Shown in pieces: positions 52,795 through 61,591 of a stretch of DNA of 64,000 nt. Each line of letters opens with the position of its first letter. The first letter of the stretch is position 1. The notes under the pieces were generated by a model, which saw nothing but the letters and a program-made list of their open reading frames with translations, made no database searches and had not been told where the DNA came from. A program made the position numbers and the translations under genes. Source of the DNA: Rudaea sp. 3F27F6 (GTDB lineage Bacteria; Pseudomonadota; Gammaproteobacteria; Xanthomonadales; Rhodanobacteraceae); the NCBI RefSeq assembly GCF_005503555.1, contig NZ_SCNG01000004.1, positions 434,001 through 498,000 on the forward strand, read 5' to 3'.

Positions 52795-53826
52795 CTACAG
52801 ACCGACCGCCGACCAGCCTTGATCGACGGCCTTGTAGACTGACGCTTCGGCGGGATAGAGCGACTTCGCGATCTGCCGCGTGCGCTCGGCGAACGCCTTC
52901 ATCTTCAGGCGCGGACTCGGCGGGTAGCCGGTCAGGGCCTGGTACCAGATGTGCCCGGCCTTTTCCCAGCTCTTGCCGCCGATCGCCATCGCCGCTTTGT
53001 AGAAGGCGAGATTCGGGAAACCGCTCGAATCGTGCGGGTCCATGCCGGCCTTGTACTGTTTGTAATTGCTCGGCTGCGGCGCGAGGCAGTGCTTCGCGCC
53101 CGGGTCGGCCATGTCGCGCAGGCAGGTGTAGCCCTGCGACTTCGCGTCGGGGCCCATGATCTCGCTGCCGATCAGCCAATCGGCCTTGGCCACGGTCTGC
53201 TTCTTGCTCCACTGGCGGAACATCGAACCGAACACGTCGGAGATGCTTTCGTTCAAGCCGCCGGCCTCGCCGCTGTATTCGAGCTGCGCGCTGAACTGGG
53301 TCACGCCGTGAGTAAGTTCGTGGCCGATCACGTCGTTGCTGCGCGTGAAGTCGAGGAAAATCTCGCCGTCGCCGTCGCCGTAAACCATCTGGCCGCCGTT
53401 CCAGAACGCGTTGTTGTATTTGCGCCCGTAGTGGATCGAGGACTGCAGGGTCATGCCGCGCGCGTCGACCGAATTCCGGCCGAATACTTCGCGATAGAAA
53501 TCGGCGACGCCGGTCGTCGTCGTGTAGGCGCGCACGGCCGACTTGTCGCTCGCATCGGCAGGTTTCGCGATCGGCCGGCCCGGCAGCGCGGTGCCCGTGG
53601 CGCAGTCGTAGACGGTGATCGCCGGTTTGGCCGCGAGAGTCACTTTCGCGGCGACGGATTCGACCGCGATCACACTGCTGCGCCCGAGCAGCGAGCGCAG
53701 CTTGCGCCAATGCTCCTCGAACTGCACGGTATCGGCGCAGTCTTTGCGCTGCTCGGACGAGAGTGCCTTGTCGCGCGCGAGGCGTTCGAGCACTTTGGGC
53801 GGGATGATGTGACAGCGGCAAGTCAT
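52795..53826 (-). CDS. Protealysin-like M4 metalloprotease
   Basis: A 343-residue thermolysin-family protease. There is no signal peptide. A short propeptide (CRCHIIPPKVLERLA, the protealysin-type PP motif) precedes the catalytic domain. Zinc ligands are H169 and H173 with catalytic E170 in VIGHELTHGVTQ, and E193 in GGLNESISDVFG. Calcium-site Asp residues (GDGDGEIFLDF) and the C-terminal SGFPNLAFYKAAMAIGG block are present. ATG 53826 is selected (GGAG upstream) over 53847. Lack of a signal peptide matches protealysin, which is secreted by an unclear route. It is encoded with its emfourin inhibitor. Confidence 0.93.
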   Translation of the reverse strand: MTCRCHIIPPKVLERLARDKALSSEQRKDCADTVQFEEHWRKLRSLLGRSSVIAVESVAAKVTLAAKPAITVYDCATGTALPGRPIAKPADASDKSAVRAYTTTTGVADFYREVFGRNSVDARGMTLQSSIHYGRKYNNAFWNGGQMVYGDGDGEIFLDFTRSNDVIGHELTHGVTQFSAQLEYSGEAGGLNESISDVFGSMFRQWSKKQTVAKADWLIGSEIMGPDAKSQGYTCLRDMADPGAKHCLAPQPSNYKQYKAGMDPHDSSGFPNLAFYKAAMAIGGKSWEKAGHIWYQALTGYPPSPRLKMKAFAERTRQIAKSLYPAEASVYKAVDQGWSAVGL

Positions 53827-54035
53827 GGCAGGCTCCGGCGGCGACATTCGCTTATGGATTCCACTTTATCGGCCGGGCTTGGACCCGGCCACGTGAGTCG
53901 CCGCAATGGTACTCCTCGACGCCTTCACGAACGATGTGTTCGTTGGCGCTCTTGCCGCCGGTTTCGATCGTCACCGAACCGGCGACGATGACGCCGAGGA
54001 GGAGCGCGAATCGCACTCCTCTCCGATGCGGGCGA

Positions 54036-54791
54036 TTATTTCTTGCCGTTCGCCGCTTGCTCGATCATCTTCGCGACCGCTTGCGGCTGCGAAACATAGA
54101 TCGCGTGGCTGCCGGCAACTTCGGTCACCGCCGCGCCTGCACGCTTGGCCATGCTCCGCTGCGCCGGCGGCGGAATCATGCGGTCTTGCGTGGTGACCAG
54201 ATACCAGCTCGGCTTCGACTTCCACGCCGGCACGGTAATCGTGCCACCGAGCGCATTGACGCCCCACGGCACCTGCGAGTCGGCCATGAACTTCGCTTCG
54301 TCGGTGTTGACGTCGCCGGCGAACGCCGCGGCGAACTTGGCCCGGTCGAGCATCAGGAAGCCGTCCTGCGGCGGCAGGATCGGCGGCACCGGCGCGCCGG
54401 CCGGCGGATTGGCAATCAAAGTCTGCACCGACTCGCCCTGATCGGGGGCGAACGCGGCGATGTAGACCAAGCTCTGCACTTTCGGATCGGTGCCGGCCTC
54501 GGAAATCACCGCGCCGCCGTAGGAGTGGCCGACGAGCACGACCGGGCCGTCCTGCTGGGCGATGGCGCGCTTGGTAACAGCGACGTCGTCGGCGAGCGAG
54601 GTGGTCGGGTTCTGCACGACGGTGACGTTGTAGCCGTCCTTCTTGAGGATGTTGTAGACCTTCTGCCAGCCGGAGCCGTCGACGAAGCCGCCGTGGACGA
54701 GAACGACGTTCTTCGCCGCGCTGGCGGCATGGGCGGTGGTGCCGACGGACAGGGCGGCGGCGGTGGCGAGGACCAGGGTTTTCAAGTTCAT
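54036..54791 (-). CDS. Exported alpha/beta hydrolase
   Basis: 251 residues with a signal peptide (residues 1-22, AAALSVGTTAHAA). Alpha/beta hydrolase motifs: VVLVHGGFVDGSGW (oxyanion), the nucleophile elbow GHSYGG with Ser at about 90, and the His in VAGSHAIYVSQP. It resembles salicylate-esterase/MhpC-like small esterases. Substrate unknown. It is divergent from the HD-GYP/LuxR regulator, sharing a 168-base gap that contains a perfect palindrome, so it is probably controlled by that regulator. A 209-base gap (53827-54035) downstream is empty. Confidence 0.88.
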   Translation of the reverse strand: MNLKTLVLATAAALSVGTTAHAASAAKNVVLVHGGFVDGSGWQKVYNILKKDGYNVTVVQNPTTSLADDVAVTKRAIAQQDGPVVLVGHSYGGAVISEAGTDPKVQSLVYIAAFAPDQGESVQTLIANPPAGAPVPPILPPQDGFLMLDRAKFAAAFAGDVNTDEAKFMADSQVPWGVNALGGTITVPAWKSKPSWYLVTTQDRMIPPPAQRSMAKRAGAAVTEVAGSHAIYVSQPQAVAKMIEQAANGKK

Positions 54792-54893
54792 GGGATTCTC
54801 CGAAGATGGGTGGTTGGGCTTGTGCGTCGGTTGGAGGAAGGATTTCGCGATCCGTCCTTGAGGCACAGATTGCGCCGCCGCCCCTGCGCGCAC

Positions 54894-54913
54894 CATCGGT
54901 CGAACGACCGATG
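54894..54913. promoter_or_regulatory. Perfect 20-base palindrome in the divergent gap
   Basis: CATCGGTCG-AA-CGACCGATG, 46 bases upstream of the regulator ATG (54960) and 102 bases from the hydrolase ATG (54791). Perfect 9-base arms make it a strong operator candidate for the LuxR-type helix-turn-helix of the adjacent regulator. Confidence 0.65.
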
Positions 54914-54959
54914 ACCGCGCGACCCCGCTGTAACTAGACTCGCCCCTCTTTGGCCGCCT

Positions 54960-56435
54960 ATGCGATCTGCCGTGGACATTTCCGAAGTCGCCCTGCTCGA
55001 TGTGATTCGTTCGCTCGCCTTCGTCGGCGACCTGGCCATGGGTCAGCCCACCGATCATTCTCCGCGCGCGGCCTGGATGGCCGGGCAACTCGCCAAGACA
55101 GCGGGCGCCGATGACGATATATGCCGGCAAAGCACAGCGGTCGCGCTGATGCGCTGGTCGGGCTGCACGGCCAATGCGCCCGAGTTCGCGCAATTGTTCG
55201 GCGACGACGTGGGCGGTCGCAAAGCGCTGCTCGCGATCCAATCCGCGGGCAGTGGGTTTCGCGCGGGCACCGATCGCAAGGGTTCGGCCTTCCTTTCGCT
55301 GTCGCGCATTCACTGCGAGGTGTCGGGCGATATCGGCGTGCAGCTCGGCCTCGACGAAGCGACGCAGTTCGCACTGCGTCATCTGTTCGAGAGCTATGAC
55401 GGCACCGGCGCTCCGGGCGGTCTGCGCGGCGAGCAGATTCCCGTTTCGGTCTATCTGGCCTCGCTTGCCGGCGACCTGGAAATCTTCAACCGCCTCTACG
55501 GTCTCGAACAGGCGTGCAAGCTCATCGATCAGCGCGCCGACGTGCTCTATCCGCGCGAACTGGCCGAGCCGCTGATTGCGCATGCCGCGCAATGGCTCGC
55601 GGCGCTCGACGACGATCCGACCTTGTGCGGTCCGTGTTCGCTCGACGCGGCGTTCACCGGGCGCACGACGTCACTCGAAATCCTTGCCCACGTCATCGAC
55701 CTCAAGCTGCCGTGGATGACCGGCTATTCGCGCCAGGTTGCGGAATTGTCGCGCAGCGCAGCGCTTGTCCTCGGCCTCGACGCGGCGGGCCAGCAGCGCG
55801 CCTACCGCGCCGCGCTGATCCACGGCATTGGCCGCGCTTCGGTGCCGAACATGATCTGGAACACGCCCGGCCGGCTCGCGGCCTCGGCCTGGGAGCGTGC
55901 GCGCCTGGTGCCGTACTGGACCGGCCGCGCGGCGCGGCAGATCGGCTCGCTCGCCGACGATGCGGAAATCGCCTCGTATGCCTACGAACGCCAGGACGGT
56001 TCCGGTTATTTCCGCGAAGCGAAGGCGAGGAACATTCCCGTCGAAGGGCGCATCCTCGCTGCCGCCGCCGCGCTTGCCGCGCTGCGCTGCGAGCGCCCGT
56101 GGCGCGACGCGTTCGCGGACAACGCCGCCGAGTCCCTGCTCACAGCCGAAGTCGGCGCGGGACGCTACGATGCGGAGGTCGTGCATGCGCTACTCGACAG
56201 GCATCGCCGCGCACCGGCGCACATTGCGGCGAAACCGGCAGGCGGCCTGCTCAGCGAACGCGAGCGCGACGTGCTGCGCTGGATCAGCCACGGCGCGAGC
56301 AACAAGACCGTGGCGCAGAAACTGTCGATCAGCCCGAGCACCGTGCGCACTCATGTCGAAAGCGTGTTCCGCAAGCTCGAGTGCTCGACGCGTGCGGCGG
56401 CGACGCTGAAGGCGACTCAGCTCGGTTTGCTCTAA
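54960..56435 (+). CDS. LuxR-type regulator with two degenerate HD-GYP-like modules
   Basis: A 491-residue protein. Residues ~30-180 and ~255-380 each resemble an HD-GYP domain: the first has DHSPRAAWMAGQLA and DGTGAPGGLRGEQIPVSVYLASLAGD; the second has SRQVAELSRSAALV, the site HGIGRASVPNMIW (H288-G289 where HD is expected) and DGSGYFREAKARNIPVEGRIL (GYF for GYP). The last ~65 residues are a LuxR helix-turn-helix (LSERERDVLRWISHGASNKTVAQKLSISPSTVRTHVESVFRKL). Loss of the metal Asp suggests it binds rather than cleaves a cyclic dinucleotide or other ligand. Divergent from the esterase gene. Confidence 0.85.
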   Translation: MRSAVDISEVALLDVIRSLAFVGDLAMGQPTDHSPRAAWMAGQLAKTAGADDDICRQSTAVALMRWSGCTANAPEFAQLFGDDVGGRKALLAIQSAGSGFRAGTDRKGSAFLSLSRIHCEVSGDIGVQLGLDEATQFALRHLFESYDGTGAPGGLRGEQIPVSVYLASLAGDLEIFNRLYGLEQACKLIDQRADVLYPRELAEPLIAHAAQWLAALDDDPTLCGPCSLDAAFTGRTTSLEILAHVIDLKLPWMTGYSRQVAELSRSAALVLGLDAAGQQRAYRAALIHGIGRASVPNMIWNTPGRLAASAWERARLVPYWTGRAARQIGSLADDAEIASYAYERQDGSGYFREAKARNIPVEGRILAAAAALAALRCERPWRDAFADNAAESLLTAEVGAGRYDAEVVHALLDRHRRAPAHIAAKPAGGLLSERERDVLRWISHGASNKTVAQKLSISPSTVRTHVESVFRKLECSTRAAATLKATQLGLL

Positions 56436-56482
56436 TCCGACTCAGCCAGGAAATCGACGCTCGCTGCAAAACGATCATGACC

Positions 56483-56510
56483 CTGCACGGGAAAATTCTG
56501 TCCTGTGCAG
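56483..56510. terminator. First of two hairpins between convergent genes
   Basis: CTGCACGGGA / TCCTGTGCAG with one G-U pair around an 8-base loop, 48 bases after the regulator stop. No clean U-tract follows. Confidence 0.45.
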
Positions 56511-56517
56511 AGTCTTG

Positions 56518-56545
56518 GCGGACGGCTTCGTTTCGCGCCGTCCGC
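56518..56545. terminator. Second hairpin between convergent genes
   Basis: Perfect 9-base stem GCGGACGGC / GCCGTCCGC around a 10-base loop, ending 15 bases before the convergent receptor stop codon. With the hairpin at 56483 it probably separates the two convergent transcripts. Confidence 0.5.
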
Positions 56546-56559
56546 GCCGCCGACTTGCC

Positions 56560-59328
56560 TCAGCCTGCGCCCTTGCCGGCGAGGTGGAAATCGAACTGTA
56601 GCCACCACTGGCGGCCGTAGGCGTTGTACCAGCCCGACGAATAATTCGGCCAGCCCGCGCTCTTGTCGACCGGAATCGAGTTGGTCAGGTTGTTGACGAT
56701 AAAGCTCACGCGCAGGCCGGTATCGAACTCGTAGCCGACGCTGCCGTTGTACTGCGTATAGGCGCCGCGCAGGCCGGAATAGTCGTTGAGCGGAATGCGC
56801 CCCCAGCGCGTGCCGTTGAGCGCGGCGCTCCACGGACCGAGGTTGAAGCTGACGCCGGCATTGACCTTGGTGCGCCAGTCGCTCTGGCGCGAGAGGTCGT
56901 TGAGATAGTCGCGCACCGGATCGCCCGGGAACTGCTGATAGGTGTGCTTGAGCACGTGCGTATAACCGGCGTGGAAGCGATAGTTGCCCCAGCGGTCGGT
57001 GTCGAGACGCGCGTTCGCGCTCAAGTCGATGCCCTGGGTGATCTCACTCGCCGCATTGACCGGCGCGAGCGTGATGTTGGTCACCTGGTTCGGCAGCACC
57101 GGCGCCGTCGGTGGATTGCGCTGCACGCGCGCGAATGCGTCGCGGCATAGCGCCGAATTCACATCGACCGGGGTGCCCGATTCGGTCTTGCCGAGGCGGC
57201 AGTCGGCCTCGGTGCGCAGGATCTGCGTTTCGTCGAGGCTGGTGACTTCATCGCTGATGCGGATGCGGTAGTAGTCCGCACTGAAGTCGAGGTCGTTGCG
57301 CGGCGAGAAGACGAAGCCGTAGGTGAACGACTTGCCGCGCTCGGGCTTGAGATCGAGGCTGCCCGACTGGTTGAAGTTCATGTTGTAGCTGTTGTCGCAG
57401 CTCGACACCGGCTGCGGCGGATCGGCCGTGCGGCACTGGTAGACGTCGGTGACGTTCGGCAGATAGCCGGTCGTGTTCTTCGCGAACAGATAGTTCATGT
57501 CGGGTGCGCGGAACGAGGTCGCGTAGGTCGCGCGCGCGAGCAGGCTGTCGAACGGCCGGTATTCGAGACCGAGGTTGTAGGTGTCCTTGCCGACCTTGCG
57601 GCCGCCGTAGCGGTACTGGTCGTAGCGCGCCGCCGCAGTCAGGGTGAGCTGGGAGAGCAGCGGCACGTTCGCTTCGACGCCGCCGGCGTAGCGGTTGCGC
57701 ACGCCGTGGTCGATCGACGCCGCGCTCTGGCCCCAGATCAGACCCTGGTTGATGCGCGGATCGGGACGGTTGGTATAGCCCTGGCGACCCGCTTCGAGCA
57801 CGCCGGCGAGGCCGAGCGGCCCGGCCGGCAGGTCGAACGGACTACCGTTGACCGAGAACGTCGCGCCTTCGGTCCAAGCGTCGTCGCGTTCGAGCGTGCG
57901 CGTGGAAATCGAGCGGAACTGGCTCGGCGTCAGCGCCGTGATCAGGCGCGTCGGATCGGCGTTGTAGCTCGGGTAGGTCACGCCGTTGTAGTCGTGCGTG
58001 CCGGTCGGCGCACCGAGGAAGAACGCATCGACGTTCGGCGTGAACGCAAAGCGGCCCTGGTTGCTGACGTATTCGGAGCGGTTGAGGTTCGCCTCGTAAT
58101 GCCAGTCGGACGCGCCGAACGTGCCCTTGATGCCGAGGGTGATGTCCGAGCTGTGCTGGAGGAAGGTGCGCGCGCTCTGTTCGGTGCCGCCGATCTCTTC
58201 GGGCGCGAGGATGCGCGTCCAGTTTTCCAGGCGGCCGGTCGCATCGTTCCAGAACGACGGAATCGACCAGTTCGGCGAGCGCACGACGGTGGCGACATTG
58301 GAGAAGCTGTAGAGGAAATCGCCGTAGAGTTCGGTCGTGTCGTTGAGCGTGTACTTGAGGCTCGCATACGCGTCGGCGAGCTGCTGGCGCGTCTGGATCG
58401 TGCGGAAGCTGTAGTAGCGGTCGCTGCTGCAATAGGGGCCGTACTTCGGACTCGTGAACGTGGTCATGCTGCCGTCCATCAGTCCCGACACCGCGCCGCA
58501 GCCGGCGCCCGGGAGGCTGTAGTACTTGCGCGAGACCGGGTCGCGGTAGCCGATCAGCGCGCCCGGCAGAGTACCCGGCGCTGCGTAGCGCGAGTACGTG
58601 TCGGTCAGGTCGCGGTCGCCGTAGAAAATCGGATCGCGATTGGTCAGCTCGAGTGCGAACACGCCGGAGAACGCGCCCCAACTGTGGCCGCCGATGAACT
58701 GCACGCGCTGGTTGTCGCCGCCGCCCTGCTGGGTGCCGCCGACGCGCACCGACACATCCGCGCCGTCGTACTCGCGCTTGAGCACGATGTTGACGACGCC
58801 CGCGATCGCGTCGGAACCGTAGACGGCCGAGGCGCTGCCGCTGAGGATTTCGATGCGGTCGATCATCACCGTCGGAATATTGGCAAGATCGACCGCGCCG
58901 ACCGAGCCGTTGTACGCGACCGGATAATCGGCGACGCGATGGCCGTTGATCAGGGTCAGCGTGTGGTTCGGTCCGAGGCCGCGCAGGTTGATCACGTTCG
59001 CGGCCGGCGTGAAGGTGCTGCCGAAATCCTCGCCCTGCACCGAACCGGTGTTCTGGCTGATCTGGGTCAGTACGTCGAACGCGTTGCGGAAGCCGCCCTT
59101 GTCGATGTCGGCTCCCTTGATCACGGTGACCGGTGCCGGGCCTTCGACCTGCGCGCGCGGAATGCGCGAGCCGGTCACAGTGATCTGTTCGAGCTGGTTC
59201 GCGCTGGCTGCGGCGTCCGTGCCGGGCGTTTCATTCTGCGCGAACAGAGGCAATGGCAGCAGTGCGATCATCAAAACCGCGTACGCCGCATGCCGGCACA
59301 GCGGCGACGTGGTGTTTGCGTACTTCAA
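56560..59328 (-). CDS. TonB-dependent outer-membrane receptor
   Basis: 922 residues. The start is taken as TTG at 59328, with GGGAG seven bases upstream. It gives a signal peptide (HAAYAVLMIALLPLPLFAQ); the frame to 59376 adds a basic segment that looks untranslated. Plug: LEQITVTGSRIPRAQVEGPAPVTVIKG to ~residue 200, with INLRGLGPNHTLTLINGHRV and YGSDAIAGVVNIVLKREYDG. The long barrel ends GRQWWLQFDFHLAGKGAG, with the last aromatic followed by an extra ~6 residues. It belongs to the large xanthomonad receptor group for plant or peptide-derived ligands. Ligand unknown. It lies downstream of, and on the same strand as, the DUF885 gene. Confidence 0.92.
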   Translation of the reverse strand: MKYANTTSPLCRHAAYAVLMIALLPLPLFAQNETPGTDAAASANQLEQITVTGSRIPRAQVEGPAPVTVIKGADIDKGGFRNAFDVLTQISQNTGSVQGEDFGSTFTPAANVINLRGLGPNHTLTLINGHRVADYPVAYNGSVGAVDLANIPTVMIDRIEILSGSASAVYGSDAIAGVVNIVLKREYDGADVSVRVGGTQQGGGDNQRVQFIGGHSWGAFSGVFALELTNRDPIFYGDRDLTDTYSRYAAPGTLPGALIGYRDPVSRKYYSLPGAGCGAVSGLMDGSMTTFTSPKYGPYCSSDRYYSFRTIQTRQQLADAYASLKYTLNDTTELYGDFLYSFSNVATVVRSPNWSIPSFWNDATGRLENWTRILAPEEIGGTEQSARTFLQHSSDITLGIKGTFGASDWHYEANLNRSEYVSNQGRFAFTPNVDAFFLGAPTGTHDYNGVTYPSYNADPTRLITALTPSQFRSISTRTLERDDAWTEGATFSVNGSPFDLPAGPLGLAGVLEAGRQGYTNRPDPRINQGLIWGQSAASIDHGVRNRYAGGVEANVPLLSQLTLTAAARYDQYRYGGRKVGKDTYNLGLEYRPFDSLLARATYATSFRAPDMNYLFAKNTTGYLPNVTDVYQCRTADPPQPVSSCDNSYNMNFNQSGSLDLKPERGKSFTYGFVFSPRNDLDFSADYYRIRISDEVTSLDETQILRTEADCRLGKTESGTPVDVNSALCRDAFARVQRNPPTAPVLPNQVTNITLAPVNAASEITQGIDLSANARLDTDRWGNYRFHAGYTHVLKHTYQQFPGDPVRDYLNDLSRQSDWRTKVNAGVSFNLGPWSAALNGTRWGRIPLNDYSGLRGAYTQYNGSVGYEFDTGLRVSFIVNNLTNSIPVDKSAGWPNYSSGWYNAYGRQWWLQFDFHLAGKGAG

Positions 59329-59492
59329 CTTCTTTCTCCCGAATCGATGACGAATCCTTTTGCCGCGGCGCAGCAAATGGAGCGGGAGAATAACGATTCC
59401 GACGCGCCGCGATCAGGCGCGTTCGGTATATGAATATGCGCATAAAGCGCGCACCGCGGCGACGAGTCGCACGCGGTGTGCGCAAGTTCGCA

Positions 59493-61226
59493 CTACTTGG
59501 CTTTGGCCGCGGCGATATACGCGTCGATATGCTGTTCGAGCACCGGCAGCGGCACTGAACCGATTTCGAGCACGGCGTCATGGAACGTGCGGATGTCGAA
59601 CTTCGTGCCGAGTTCTTTCTCCGCACGCGCGCGCAGTTCGACGATCTTGAGTTCACCGAGCTTGTAGCTCAGCGCCTGGCCGGGCCACGAGATGTAGCGA
59701 TCGACCTCGGTCTCGACTTCGTGCTGCGACAGCGCGGCATGACCGGCGAGATAGTCGATCGCTTGCTGCCGCGTCCAGCCCTTGTGATGGATGCCGGTAT
59801 CGATGACCAGGCGCGCGGCGCGCCACATCTCGTAGGTCTCGCGGCCGAAATCGTCGTACGCCGTCTGATAGATGCCCATCTCCTTGCCGAGCTTCTCGCA
59901 ATACAACGCCCAGCCTTCGCCGTAAGCGGAAATGTAGCTGTGCGTGCGGAAGTCCGGCTGTGCTTTCGCTTCGAGAGTCAGCGCGCCCTGCAGCGAATGG
60001 CCTGGCGACGACTCGTGCAGAGTCAGTGCAGTCAGGTTGTACAGCGGGCGCGAAGGCAAGTCGTAGGTGTTGACCCAATACGTGCGCGCGCCGCCGCGGC
60101 CCGCAGTCCAGAACGGCGCGAGCGCGGCCGGCACCGGTTCGATGCCGAAGCGTCCGCGCGGCAGGGTCTTTACGTAGTCGCCGATCTTGGCGTCGACGCG
60201 CTTGGCGATCCATGCGGCGTGCATGAGCAGTTCTTCCGGCGTCTTCGCATAGAACTGCGGATCGGTGCGCAGGAATTTGAGGAAGGCCGGGAAATCGCCC
60301 TTGAATCCGGTCGCCTGCATGGTCGTCTGCATCTCGGCGTCGATGCGCGCGACTTCCTTCAGGCCGATCTCGTGGATCGCTTCGGGATCGAGATCGAGCG
60401 TCGTGTATTCCTTGATCTGCTGGCGATAGTAGGCGTTGCCGTCGGGCATCGCTTCGGCCGCGAGTGTCGTGCGCGCCTTCGGTACGTATTCCTCGCGGAA
60501 GAATTTGAGCAGCTTCGCGTAAGAAGGAATGACTTTTTCGCGGATCGCCTTGACTGCGTCGGCGCGCAGCGCGGCTTGTTCGTCGGCCGGGATCGTCGTC
60601 GGCAGTTTCTTGAACGGCTTGTAGAAATCGCTGTCTTCGGGTTTATCGATCTTGGCAAAAGTCGAAATGGACACATCGCGGCCGTCGAGTACGGCGCGCG
60701 GCACCGAGAAGCCGCGCTTCAATCCGGCGTGCATGTTCGCGATCTCTTCGTCGAAATAGCGCGGAACGTCGTTGAGGCGGGCGACGTAGGCGCGCGCGGC
60801 GGCCGGATCTTTGAGCGGCCGGTCGGCCATAAAGCGCAGATTGGTCCAGAACTGCGTGTCGCTGTTGAGCGGCATCTCGTAGTCGCGGAAACGCAGGCCG
60901 GCGGCGAGGTTTTCGATCTGCGGCTTGTAGATTGCGTAGTTGACGCGGTTTTCCGGCGAAAGCTCCTCGGGCTTGAGCGCGGCTAGTTTCTTCAGCACGT
61001 CGTCCCAGTAGGCGAGCCGCGCGGTCTGCGCTTTCGCATCGACGGCCGGCAGGCGATTGTCCTTGTCGCCCGCTTCGCGATCCTCGTCGTCCAGCCCCGG
61101 GAACTGCTGCTGGCGCCAGGCCCATTCGGCCTTGTACAACTGCTCGAACTGGCGGTCCGCGGTTTCGGCATGCGCGGCGCCGACGAGAGCCGCGGCGAGA
61201 AGAACGAAGAGGGGGAGTTTTTTCAT
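59493..61226 (-). CDS. Exported DUF885 family protein (putative metallopeptidase-like)
   Basis: 577 residues from ATG 61226 with a signal peptide (LPLFVLLAAALVGAAHAE). DUF885 proteins are all-helical. The conserved blocks here are MNxDTQF-type (MPLNSDTQFWTNLRF), NAYYRQQIKEYTTLDLDPEAIHEIGLKEV, the metal-site-like TLHESSPGHSLQGAL and SAYGEGWALYCEKLG. The HExxxGH pattern suggests a zinc peptidase, though activity is not well documented. Its ATG overlaps the stop of the TfoX gene (61223-61226), so it is the last gene of a coupled WYL-TfoX-DUF885 operon. Confidence 0.9.
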   Translation of the reverse strand: MKKLPLFVLLAAALVGAAHAETADRQFEQLYKAEWAWRQQQFPGLDDEDREAGDKDNRLPAVDAKAQTARLAYWDDVLKKLAALKPEELSPENRVNYAIYKPQIENLAAGLRFRDYEMPLNSDTQFWTNLRFMADRPLKDPAAARAYVARLNDVPRYFDEEIANMHAGLKRGFSVPRAVLDGRDVSISTFAKIDKPEDSDFYKPFKKLPTTIPADEQAALRADAVKAIREKVIPSYAKLLKFFREEYVPKARTTLAAEAMPDGNAYYRQQIKEYTTLDLDPEAIHEIGLKEVARIDAEMQTTMQATGFKGDFPAFLKFLRTDPQFYAKTPEELLMHAAWIAKRVDAKIGDYVKTLPRGRFGIEPVPAALAPFWTAGRGGARTYWVNTYDLPSRPLYNLTALTLHESSPGHSLQGALTLEAKAQPDFRTHSYISAYGEGWALYCEKLGKEMGIYQTAYDDFGRETYEMWRAARLVIDTGIHHKGWTRQQAIDYLAGHAALSQHEVETEVDRYISWPGQALSYKLGELKIVELRARAEKELGTKFDIRTFHDAVLEIGSVPLPVLEQHIDAYIAAAKAK

Positions 61227-61591
61227 CGCGATGTGCTCTTTTTCGGTGCGGTTTTTTTCTTTTTCGGCGGCTTCGGCAGCGGCAGCTGCAACTGCGCCGT
61301 GGTGATCGCGATCAGCCGTGACAGCCACTCACGCTCGTCCCATTTTTCCTCGGCGACAAGATACCAAGGTTTGGCCTGCGGATACGGCGATACCGCCTCG
61401 ACCTCGCCGAGGAATTCGCGGCCGGCCTCGGTCGGCTTGACGAACAGGCGGTCGTCGCAGATCAAGGCGACGAGCCTGCCGTCGCAGTAAAGGCCGTACT
61501 CGCCGAACATCTTGCGCGCGGACACGCTGCCCGCGGCGGCGATCTGCTCAAGCACGAAATCGACATTGCGCTGCGATGAAGACACGGTCAT
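61223..61591 (-). CDS. TfoX N-terminal domain protein
   Basis: 122 residues from ATG 61591, overlapping the regulator stop (ATGA). The single TfoX_N domain is seen in SARKMFGEYGLYCDGRLVALICDDRLFVKPTEAG. The C-terminal TfoX domain of competence regulators is missing, and the tail is Lys/Pro-rich (KPPKKKKTAPKK), possibly for nucleic acid binding. This short form is common and is not proven to act in competence. Translationally coupled on both sides. Confidence 0.88.
   Translation of the reverse strand: MTVSSSQRNVDFVLEQIAAAGSVSARKMFGEYGLYCDGRLVALICDDRLFVKPTEAGREFLGEVEAVSPYPQAKPWYLVAEEKWDEREWLSRLIAITTAQLQLPLPKPPKKKKTAPKKSTSR

Noticed and set aside
53906-54196. 96-codon plus-strand frame downstream of the exported hydrolase stop
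   Set aside because: It mostly lies opposite the hydrolase gene; no ribosome site and no recognisable product.
59360-59492. Possible small gene between the receptor and DUF885 genes
   Set aside because: Frames there are Arg-rich, overlap the receptor leader and lack a ribosome site; the gap more likely holds the receptor promoter.
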